In this document: in pieces, positions 48,603-55,786 of the stretch | Layout of the letters: each line of letters opens with the position of its first letter | How positions within the stretch are numbered: the first letter of the stretch is position 1 | Assembly: GCF_000754095.2 (NCBI RefSeq) | Contig: NZ_JQSG02000003.1 | Span: 113,397-177,396 of the forward strand | DNA length: 64,000 nucleotides | Direction of reading: 5' to 3' | Source of the DNA: Acidihalobacter prosperus | GTDB lineage: Bacteria; Pseudomonadota; Gammaproteobacteria; DSM-5130; Acidihalobacteraceae | Translations under genes and position numbers: made by a program | Notes under the pieces: model-generated | What the model was told of the DNA's origin: nothing | Seen by the model: only the letters and a program-made list of their open reading frames with translations | Database searches by the model: none

Positions 48603-49544
48603 ATGAAAACCGCCCTCGTGATCGACATTGGCCATGGATTCGGCATCCATATGGCGTCCGCACTCCTGCGCAGGGGCTGGCACGTACGCAGCTTGATGCC
48701 CCGCTCGGCCATTGGATCGGCATGGATGAGCGGCATCGAATACCTCACGGGAGATCCCCGGCAAGCCCAGCACCTGGCACGAGCCGCCGATGGCGTCGAG
48801 GCCATCGTATCGGGTAGCCCGTATCTCGGGCCGCATGAACTCTGGCCTCTCGCGATGGCCGCCGCAGACTCGGGCGCCACACTGGTCCTGCATGACAATC
48901 TGTACGCGCGCCCGAAAATGTCCTCCAGCCGCGGCCTTGATCCGACAGCAACGCTCGATCACCTCATACCCGACGTACAAAACCCGCTGCGTTCGGCCAT
49001 CGAGCACGGCTCCCGGGTCATCTTGATGCGCTCTGGCGACCTCATTGGGGCACACGCCCCGAATGGTCTGCTTTCGCAGTTGCTCGTCGATATGCCCGCC
49101 GGGTATCGGCTCTATCATCCCGGCGGATCCGATCGTGTACACACATGGGCCAATCTGCCCGACGTCGCAAACGCGACCGGCCGGCTACTCGACCACGATA
49201 GCGCCTTGCCCACCTACGCAGCATTCGACTTTCCGGGATATCGACTCAGCTTCGCTGATTTGGCTGACACCGTACGCCGTGCCAGTGGTCGGCCGGTAAA
49301 ACTTCTCCCCTTCGGCGTGAATACGACGCATCCGTTTGCGGGCTTTGCCCTGCATCTTCGCGCGTTGCGCCGTGCGTATCCCGGTGACGCGGCGACCCTG
49401 CCGCCGCTAGACGGCGAGCAGCTACGCGTAACCCTCGGCGGCTCGTTACCGTTCACGCAGCTGCCTGCGGCCCTGATCGCGGCCGGCCTGGTCGACAGCG
49501 TCGACCAGCGAGAACTGCATTGGTCCTACGTGGAGTCGCCATGA
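48603..49544 (+). CDS. NAD(P)-binding epimerase/NmrA-like protein
   Basis: This 313-residue atypical short-chain dehydrogenase/epimerase has an N-terminal Rossmann segment ALVIDIGHGFGIHMASALLRRGWHVRSLMPR, in which the usual GxxGxxG is altered to GHGFG. It resembles DUF-type NAD-dependent epimerase/dehydratase proteins used for plant-like flavonoid or NmrA reactions. No catalytic YxxxK is evident at the standard place, so a regulatory or redox-sensing role is possible. It is divergent from the LysR gene. Confidence 0.7.
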   Translation: MKTALVIDIGHGFGIHMASALLRRGWHVRSLMPRSAIGSAWMSGIEYLTGDPRQAQHLARAADGVEAIVSGSPYLGPHELWPLAMAAADSGATLVLHDNLYARPKMSSSRGLDPTATLDHLIPDVQNPLRSAIEHGSRVILMRSGDLIGAHAPNGLLSQLLVDMPAGYRLYHPGGSDRVHTWANLPDVANATGRLLDHDSALPTYAAFDFPGYRLSFADLADTVRRASGRPVKLLPFGVNTTHPFAGFALHLRALRRAYPGDAATLPPLDGEQLRVTLGGSLPFTQLPAALIAAGLVDSVDQRELHWSYVESP

Positions 49545-49753
49545 CATCGGCGCACGTATTGATCCCATGCTTCGCGGACACGCGGCGAGTGTCCGAGCCG
49601 GCACGCCGATATGGAAATGGCGCGCAATGCGTTCTCCCACAGACCGGCAACCGCACGCGTTTCCTGTTAGGCTCCGCCAGCGAAAGACGGCGCGACGAGA
49701 TTGAACATCACGCGACCCGCCCGAGCGAACCACCCTCACTCAAGAGCTGCCCC

Positions 49754-50359
49754 ATGACCCGCGATACGAACACGGCCCACCCACGGCCGGAACCCGCCGA
49801 TGCGGTCGCCCAGACGCGCTGCTGGATCGAGCGCGTGGTACTCGCCCACAACCTGTGTCCCTTCGCGCGCAGCCCCTTCGAGGCCGACCGTATTCGCTAC
49901 ATGGTGTCGGACGCGCGCGGCGCCGAGGATCTGCTCGGCGATCTGCGCGAAGCCGTATTGCATCTGCACAACAGCCCTGCGGCTGACACCGAAACCACCC
50001 TGCTGATCCACCCCGGCGCGTTGCTCGACTTCCTCGACTACAACGATTTTCTCGATCTTGCCGACGCCCTCATCGAGGATCTCGGACTGAGTGACGAATA
50101 CCAGATCGCCAGTTTCCATCCGGACTACCAGTTCGCCGGCACACGGCCACAGGATGCGGAAAACTATACCAACCGCTCCCCCCATCCCATGCTGCATCTG
50201 CTGCGCCAGAGCAGTCTGAGCGCGGTACTCGATCGCTACCCGGACCCCGAGGCCATCCCCGAACGCAACATCGAAATCCTCAGGGCGCTCGGCGGCGAAC
50301 GGCTACGCTCGACGCTCGCGGGCTGCCGGCTGCCCGCCGACAAGGAAGCCGACGGCTGA
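49754..50359 (+). CDS. DUF1415 family protein
   Basis: This 201-residue protein matches DUF1415: TRCWIERVVLAHNLCPFARSPFEADRIRYMV, TLLIHPGALLDFLDYNDFLDLADALIEDLG, YQIASFHPDYQFAGTRPQDAENYTNRSPHPMLHLLRQSSL. The Cys in NLCPFA and the His residues in the SFHPDYQF segment are invariant-looking. The function is unknown. The start at ATG 49754 leaves a 209-base gap after the preceding gene; the frame is open upstream, but that part lacks family similarity. Confidence 0.88.
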   Translation: MTRDTNTAHPRPEPADAVAQTRCWIERVVLAHNLCPFARSPFEADRIRYMVSDARGAEDLLGDLREAVLHLHNSPAADTETTLLIHPGALLDFLDYNDFLDLADALIEDLGLSDEYQIASFHPDYQFAGTRPQDAENYTNRSPHPMLHLLRQSSLSAVLDRYPDPEAIPERNIEILRALGGERLRSTLAGCRLPADKEADG

Positions 50360-50416
50360 CGCTGCCGGCTGCCCGCGCGGGATACGCGGCCTGACCGCGC
50401 ATCCCGCGCCCCCTGC

Positions 50417-52663
50417 TCAGGCGAAATGCGCGTCGAAGGCGATGTTGAACGAACGGCCGGGGCCGGGCACAGTGATCCCAGCCGGCACGCCGTTGAGCAT
50501 CATGGTCATGCCCTGGCCGACATAGACGCCATTCTGCGGGTTGTAGTACAGGCGGTTGAACAGGTTGTCGATGCCAGCCCGTACCGTCACGTTGCCCTGC
50601 GTGTAGGTCGCGTGCAGGTTCACGATGGCATAGGCGCCCGTCTTCGGCTCGCTCTGGATTTCCGAAACGTTCGTCTTAGCGCCGACGAACTGCACGGCCA
50701 CGCCGTTGTCCCAGTGCACCGTGTGCTGCGTGAGCGCGACATCGCCCTGCCAGGGCGCGATGCCGAACAGCCCCTGATGGGTGCTCGTGTTGCGGGCATG
50801 GATGTAGCTGAGTTTCCCGTTCAGGAAAAATGCGCCGGCGGCCTTCGTCTGCGCCACGCGGACCTTGCCCTTCAGGTCCGCCCCGGCCATGCGCGCCTGC
50901 TGGTTGGTATATTGCAGGATATTGAACTGGCCGGATTTGCAGGTGGTGCCGGGCTCGCACTGCTCGCCGATATAATCGTGAATCTGGGTCAGGTAGGCGT
51001 CCGCGTTGACGATCCACGGGTGTCCCTGCGTATGGGCCCACTCGCCGCTGATGTCGGCGGTGTAGGCGACCTCTGGCTTCAGGCTCAAATTGCCCACGTA
51101 CCCGTTGCCGTCGCCGACCAGATTGTTCATCACCGCCACCATCGGCATCGACGACCAGGTATAGCGCTGATACAGATTGGGCGACCGCTCCTGGCGCATC
51201 ACGCCGAAGGTGTATTTCTGCGTAGCGCTGGGCTTGAATTTCGCGACCGCGCTCCAGTCCCAGTTATGGTCGGTTTTCGCGTGCGACTGGGCGTTGAACG
51301 CCGCCGCCTGCATGTTGTACATCATGTTGTAGCCGTGTACGTCGCCGGCATTCTGCTCGACCGTATCGCCGCGCACGCCCACCAGCGTGCTCCAGCGCGG
51401 CGCCCATTGACGCCGCCACTCGACGTACGCGTCGTAGCGGTTACTGCGGCCGTTGTTGATGTTGTCGAAGGTGTTCGGCGCCATCATGCCGGTACCGGAC
51501 GGCGGCCAGTAGTCGTTGAGCCGGAACGAGTGGAACAGCAGCCCGGTGCGCAACTGATCGTCTTGATCCAGGTGGATCGTGCCGTCGAGCTTGACGCCGT
51601 CGACGTGGCCGTGGGACTTCATCGGCATCCCCGGCGTGGTGCCGTACTGATACTGCTTGTCGCTGCCGAAATCCATCGTATGGCGCACCTCCTGATGGTA
51701 GACATGCAGCTTGATATTGCCCCAGTCGAAGCGATCCCGATAATTCAGGTGGATCAGGACGCTCTTGTTCTCGACCATGTCCATGCGCTGGTTCGGGTAG
51801 TACTCGTAGGGAATGTCTTGCCAGTTCACTCCCAGGCTGGTGAGCTGGGTGCCATGCCGGTAGGCGAACTCCAGCATCTGGTTGTTCGTGCTGTAGGCGG
51901 AAGAACCCACCACGTCGGCGCCGATCGAACCGCGGCCCATGGCGGCAGGGCCGGCGGCATGGAAATCGCCGCCGGCCTTGTAATCCGACGCATGCGACAC
52001 ATCGCCGCTGTACTTCATGCTGAATGCGTCGTTGGCGAGCGTCGCGGCCAGATGCGCCCCCGTCGCCGCGCCGTTGGTGTGGTAGTACGCGCCGATATCC
52101 CCGCGAGTCAGCGTCTTGCCCGGCATCGCGAACTTGGGCGGCGCGGGATGCACGATAATCGATGCGCCGATGCTGTTGCCGTCGGCGCTGACCGGCACGA
52201 TGCCCGTATACGCCGTCACCCCGCCGACCTGGCTCGGGAAGAGGTACGACAGAATCGGATTCATGTGATTGGGGCAGGCGGAATTGAGCTGCATCCCGCT
52301 GAAGGACAGATGCAACTGATCGTCCATCAGGCCATGCACGACCGGAAAACCGGACACGCCGCCCGTCTTGAACACACTGCCGCCGAGTATGCTGTTGAGC
52401 ATGTCGGTCGTATTGCTCGTCTTGAGTCCGTAGCCTTTGATCACTGCGGGGGACAGCACCTGCGCGCCCATCTGGGCTTCCCATGAAGTGGCCGTATTGA
52501 TGGTCACCACGGGAATATGTATCGCCGAGGTCGCGGCAAAGGCGGCATACGGAAAGCCGGTGGCGGCCGACGCGATCGATACCGCCAGCAATTTCTTGGC
52601 GAAGGGTGCAAGACCCGGGTTACGGCATATCGCTCCTGCAAGCGTGGGCAGCTTGTTTTTCAT
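50417..52663 (-). CDS. OprC/NosA-like TonB-dependent copper receptor
   Basis: This outer-membrane receptor of about 748 residues has a long signal region (AFA-A near residue 43), a plug domain (about 60-180) and a 22-strand barrel ending FDAHF-type (SFNIAFDAHFA). Two motifs known to bind copper in Pseudomonas OprC are present: Cys130-x3-Met134 (CPNHM, plug) and His328-x-Met330 (HTM, barrel). Methionine-rich loops (GMPMKSHGH, GTGMMAP) add to this. ATG 52663 with AGAGGATAACG is chosen. The promoter region contains two RegA-type palindromes. NosA-type role (copper for oxidases or N2O reductase) is inferred. Confidence 0.88.
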   Translation of the reverse strand: MKNKLPTLAGAICRNPGLAPFAKKLLAVSIASAATGFPYAAFAATSAIHIPVVTINTATSWEAQMGAQVLSPAVIKGYGLKTSNTTDMLNSILGGSVFKTGGVSGFPVVHGLMDDQLHLSFSGMQLNSACPNHMNPILSYLFPSQVGGVTAYTGIVPVSADGNSIGASIIVHPAPPKFAMPGKTLTRGDIGAYYHTNGAATGAHLAATLANDAFSMKYSGDVSHASDYKAGGDFHAAGPAAMGRGSIGADVVGSSAYSTNNQMLEFAYRHGTQLTSLGVNWQDIPYEYYPNQRMDMVENKSVLIHLNYRDRFDWGNIKLHVYHQEVRHTMDFGSDKQYQYGTTPGMPMKSHGHVDGVKLDGTIHLDQDDQLRTGLLFHSFRLNDYWPPSGTGMMAPNTFDNINNGRSNRYDAYVEWRRQWAPRWSTLVGVRGDTVEQNAGDVHGYNMMYNMQAAAFNAQSHAKTDHNWDWSAVAKFKPSATQKYTFGVMRQERSPNLYQRYTWSSMPMVAVMNNLVGDGNGYVGNLSLKPEVAYTADISGEWAHTQGHPWIVNADAYLTQIHDYIGEQCEPGTTCKSGQFNILQYTNQQARMAGADLKGKVRVAQTKAAGAFFLNGKLSYIHARNTSTHQGLFGIAPWQGDVALTQHTVHWDNGVAVQFVGAKTNVSEIQSEPKTGAYAIVNLHATYTQGNVTVRAGIDNLFNRLYYNPQNGVYVGQGMTMMLNGVPAGITVPGPGRSFNIAFDAHFA

Positions 52664-52852
52664 CGTTATCCTCTCGAATGAAGGCGGACTTGCGACCGAA
52701 TCCGTGTCGCGGGATTGATCCGCAATCGATGCCCGTTCACCGTCGGACGGCGGCGACACGGGTCGTCGATTGCGATAGCTAATCCATGAAATGCGATCGA
52801 GCGCGCACACCCTATGCGATCGCCATTCGAGGTCCAATAGCCCAGAGGATTT

Positions 52853-52870
52853 CTGCGACGATATGTCGCG
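52853..52870. promoter_or_regulatory. RegA-type palindrome 1 upstream of copper receptor
   Basis: CTGCGAC-GATAT-GTCGCG. Ten of the defined GCGNC/GNCGC positions match. The centre lies 42 bp from the next copy, four helical turns. Confidence 0.55.
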
Positions 52871-52894
52871 ATTTTCGGGTGTATTTATGGCTGT

Positions 52895-52913
52895 CTGCGA
52901 CGATATGCCGCAG
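52895..52913. promoter_or_regulatory. RegA-type palindrome 2 upstream of copper receptor
   Basis: CTGCGAC-GATAT-GCCGCAG. It shares the same left arm and spacer (CTGCGACGATATG) with copy 1, so the pair looks duplicated or under common selection. Confidence 0.55.
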
Positions 52914-53032
52914 AAAACAACACAATCAATGAAAGCGAATATCCCACGTCATCGACCAAAAATATTTTGCGGACGCGAGAAAGCCTGCGCGCCCGAATAT
53001 CGGCGCTAATTCGTATTAATCAGGGAAAACCG

Positions 53033-53081
53033 GCCAGATGAACATCTGGCACATGGTGCCTACGCACCGGCCCCATGTGCC
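53033..53081. terminator. Two adjoining hairpins downstream of the TonB-domain gene
   Basis: GCCAGATG-AA-CATCTGGC (53033-53050) and GGCACATGG...CCATGTGCC (53048-53081, with an inner GGTGC/GCACC stem) lie just after the stop of the minus-strand TonB-domain gene. They may act as terminator or mRNA 3' end structure; no clear T-tract follows. Confidence 0.4.
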
Positions 53082-53096
53082 GAAGGCCCGATGCCC

Positions 53097-53879
53097 TTAT
53101 TGCCCATTCACTCCCGGCGTGGACATCGGCGCGATCGTGGCGAAACGCAGATGCAGCTCGCGCCCCGGCGCGGGGAAGGGCGAGGCCTCGCGGATCGCGG
53201 TCCTTTCGACATGCCAGAGTGCCATCGATGAGCTGTTGATATCGCGGATCCGGGTCACCTGCCCGTCGGCCGCGACCGTCACCTCCACGCGCGACACGCC
53301 GATCGGCAATGCAACCGGCCTCCCGCCATGACGCGCCATCGCATGCCGCTCCTGCCGCACCCGGACCGCACGCACCTGCCGCGCGACAAGACGGGATATC
53401 TCGTTGGCATAGATAATCCGAGGCGGACGCATCGCCGACATCATCGGCGGCGCCGCCGATGGACGGTCCGCGACGGTCTTTGCCAGGCAGGCATGAATCT
53501 GCTGACGCAGCTGCATGGCCAGAGCGGGCGGCAGCGCGGCGACATTCCGGTCACCGAACCCCCGACCCTCCAGCCCCGCGAGCAGCACCGCACGCCACTC
53601 GCCCGGCGTGGCCGCCACCGTGTCCGTCATGCAACCGCAGTAGTCGTTCCGGAATCCGGCCATGCCGGCGGCTGTTTCCGCGCAGCTGCCTCGCATCTCA
53701 TGCAGGAAGGTCCGGTCTGGGAAATCGTGTTTCACGCGCGCCTCGGCGAATGTCGCGCGACAGGCGTATGGGCTGATCGGACAGGGCATTGCGGCTGTCG
53801 CGCCGACCGCCGAGAAACTGCCGAGCAGCAACAACCATGCCCCGAGGGCACGAGGGACCACCCTATCGCTTCGCTTCAT
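53097..53879 (-). CDS. Exported Cys-rich protein with TonB C-terminal-like domain
   Basis: This 260-residue protein has a signal peptide or anchor (RALGAWLLLLGSFSAVGATA). The N-terminal part has paired cysteines (CPISPYAC, GSCAETAAG, CGCMTD, HACLAK). The C-terminal part (about 190-260) reads like the TonB domain: GVSRVEVTVAADGQVTRIRDINSSS...ASPFPAPG. The Pro-rich spacer of true TonB is missing and the start is GGGAGG-led ATG 53879. It is placed next to the OprC-like receptor, so it may be a dedicated energy-transfer or accessory partner. Confidence 0.6.
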   Translation of the reverse strand: MKRSDRVVPRALGAWLLLLGSFSAVGATAAMPCPISPYACRATFAEARVKHDFPDRTFLHEMRGSCAETAAGMAGFRNDYCGCMTDTVAATPGEWRAVLLAGLEGRGFGDRNVAALPPALAMQLRQQIHACLAKTVADRPSAAPPMMSAMRPPRIIYANEISRLVARQVRAVRVRQERHAMARHGGRPVALPIGVSRVEVTVAADGQVTRIRDINSSSMALWHVERTAIREASPFPAPGRELHLRFATIAPMSTPGVNGQ

Positions 53880-54001
53880 GACAAGACCTCCCCGGAAAAC
53901 CTTGCAAACACGAATAAAGTGGTTTTTATCGATTATTCCGATCTGCGCACGTCCGCCAGGTTCCATCATTTAAACCAATCGCGCGGCGGCATTCCCGCGC
54001 T

Positions 54002-54898
54002 TTATTCCCCGGCGCGCACGCCCTGCACGAACAGACCGGAGAGGACCAAAGCGCCGCCGGCGACGGTCCACGCCGTCGGCTGCTGTCCGAGAAAAGCCCA
54101 GCCGAAACCGGCCGCGAACAGCGGGGTCGTCAAGCGGATCAGGGTGTTGATGAACGCGGGCAGGCGACTGGAAGCCACGGCGACCGCCAGCGTGGGCAAC
54201 GCCGTCGACACGAGGCCTAGGCCGATCACCGCGATCACGGGCTGCGGGGCCAGCGGCAGCACCTGTCCGACGGGTCCATGCAGCGAGACCGCGACCATCA
54301 AGGCTGCGCCCAGCGGTGCGAAGGCGGCGCGGCCGACCTCGGCACCGGCCGGGGCGCGTTGCCGCAGCGCCAGCCGGCGGTGCAGCGTCGCATAGGCCGC
54401 CGTCAGCGCGGCGGCCAGCAGCGCCACGGACAATCCCGACCACGCGGCTCCCCCGCCCGCACCGCGCAGCCCGGGCCAGACCATCACGGCAAGCCCTGAC
54501 AGCGTCAGCGCTACCGCCGCGATCTCGCGCCGCGCCGGCCAACGGCCGCCCAGCGCCTGATACAACAGCACGAACAGCGGCGCGCAGCCGATGCACAGGG
54601 CCACCTCGCCCACCGGCGCGCGCTGGAAGGCGAACACCGCCGCCAGGTAATACGCCACCAGCAGCGTGCCCAGCCCCCAGGCCTGCGGCCCGTATCCGCG
54701 ACGCACGCGAGGAAACAGCAGCCAGAACAGCGCCGCCGCCAGCAGCAATCGCCAGGCGACCAGCGCGAGCGGCGAAAGCGCGGGGGCCAGATTCACCCAC
54801 ACCCCGGTCGCCGCCCAGGACATGGACGTCACCACCGCACCCACCACGCCGCGCCGGTCGATGTCGCTGTCCAAGGGATCGCGTGTCCGCGCAGTCAT
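54002..54898 (-). CDS. EamA/DMT-family transporter
   Basis: This 298-residue membrane protein has ten predicted helices in two EamA repeats. Examples are WAATGVWVNLAPALSPLALVAWRLLLAAALFWLLFPR near the start and FINTLIRLTTPLFAAGFGWAFLGQQPTAWTVAGGALVLSGLF at the end. The substrate is unknown; DMT proteins export metabolites or drugs. ATG 54898 is the first ATG close to the first helix, but its GGAG is directly adjacent, so the exact start is uncertain. Confidence 0.85.
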   Translation of the reverse strand: MTARTRDPLDSDIDRRGVVGAVVTSMSWAATGVWVNLAPALSPLALVAWRLLLAAALFWLLFPRVRRGYGPQAWGLGTLLVAYYLAAVFAFQRAPVGEVALCIGCAPLFVLLYQALGGRWPARREIAAVALTLSGLAVMVWPGLRGAGGGAAWSGLSVALLAAALTAAYATLHRRLALRQRAPAGAEVGRAAFAPLGAALMVAVSLHGPVGQVLPLAPQPVIAVIGLGLVSTALPTLAVAVASSRLPAFINTLIRLTTPLFAAGFGWAFLGQQPTAWTVAGGALVLSGLFVQGVRAGE

Positions 54899-55026
54899 CT
54901 CCGGCCTGGGTCCGCATCGGGGGAACAGCGGCGATGATATCGGTTGGGAGAGCCCGCGTCTGCAAAGCGCGCCGGCGTCGGATACATGGGTGCACCCCGC
55001 CGGAAAGGCGCGTGACGACCGCCGCT

Positions 55027-55434
55027 CTACCAGTCCACGCACACGTCGGGGCCGCCGAACTGCGGCGCGATGGCGCGATAATGCGGCAACCCGTCGCGCA
55101 CGGGTTGCAAGGCAAACCGGCACTGCATGTGATACCGCGGCCGAAACGCCCCGACCGGCAGGAGATACCCGTTCACGCCCCGCAGTCCGAGCGCGGTGAC
55201 TTCGATGAACAGGCGCGTGCCGCAGTCCTGACAGAAAAAACGCGGATTGCGTTCCAGGGCCCAGGACGCCGGCTCGCCCTTGAGTATCCTCACCTCATCG
55301 GCGCGATAGACCGACTCGGGCACGTAAGCCGCGCCATGTGCGGCCTGGCAGTCATCGCAATGACAGAAAAACTGGGCCATCGGCTCGGCCGCAATCTCAA
55401 GCTCCACGCCTCCGCAACCGCATCGAACGCGCAT
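55027..55434 (-). CDS. GFA/CENP-V family zinc protein
   Basis: This 135-residue protein has the zinc-binding cysteine pattern of glutathione-dependent formaldehyde-activating (GFA) domains: RCGCGGVELEI, FFCHCDDCQAAHGAAYVPESVY, and PRFFCQDCGTRLF. Most members bind Zn and have no proven glutathione activity. It lies 128 bases upstream of the EamA gene on the same strand, possibly one operon. Confidence 0.88.
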   Translation of the reverse strand: MRVRCGCGGVELEIAAEPMAQFFCHCDDCQAAHGAAYVPESVYRADEVRILKGEPASWALERNPRFFCQDCGTRLFIEVTALGLRGVNGYLLPVGAFRPRYHMQCRFALQPVRDGLPHYRAIAPQFGGPDVCVDW

Positions 55435-55786
55435 CGTCGACCACCCTCATCCATGGCAAATCCCGGAGGCACTCATCTTATCCGATCCGAAAACGAAACA
55501 TCGACAGCGCGCCAGGCTATCCTGCCCATCGATAATTGGCGCTTATTAATTATCTTGGCTACGCGCATGCTCGCCTCCACGCGCGCCGCCCGATAATAAA
55601 TTATTATGAATTACCAAATGTTAATGCCGAAAAATAATTAGTTCATTTTCCCGTTACCAATCGTTCATGACGCCAGGTCCAACATGCCCGGCATCCGCCC
55701 AACCGGCGGATGCAAACCGAAGTCAGCCATTAAATCCTGTACGGCAAGCCTTCATGCAACACCACCAAAAATATTAGGAGAGCTTC
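55435..55786 (+). promoter_or_regulatory. TonB-receptor promoter region with Fur-like palindromes
   Basis: This 352-base, very A/T-rich gap has no gene. It holds GATAATT-N10-AATTATC (55531-55554) and ATAATAA-A-TTATTAT (55593-55607). Both resemble Fur-box half-sites (GATAAT). The receptor start GTG 55787 follows AGGAGAG. Iron control of the receptor is a reasonable guess. Confidence 0.4.

Larger units (their letters stand above)
52664..53096. promoter_or_regulatory. OprC-like receptor promoter region
   Basis: This 433-base gap holds no gene I can support. It contains two RegA-type palindromes (52853-52870 and 52895-52913), an A/T-richer core (about 52870-52960) and, beyond it, two inverted repeats at 53033-53081 near the end of the adjacent TonB-domain gene. 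Confidence 0.5.

Noticed and set aside
53459-53973. Plus-strand frames opposite the TonB-domain gene
   Set aside because: They are shadows of the Cys-rich protein, which has a signal peptide and a good SD.
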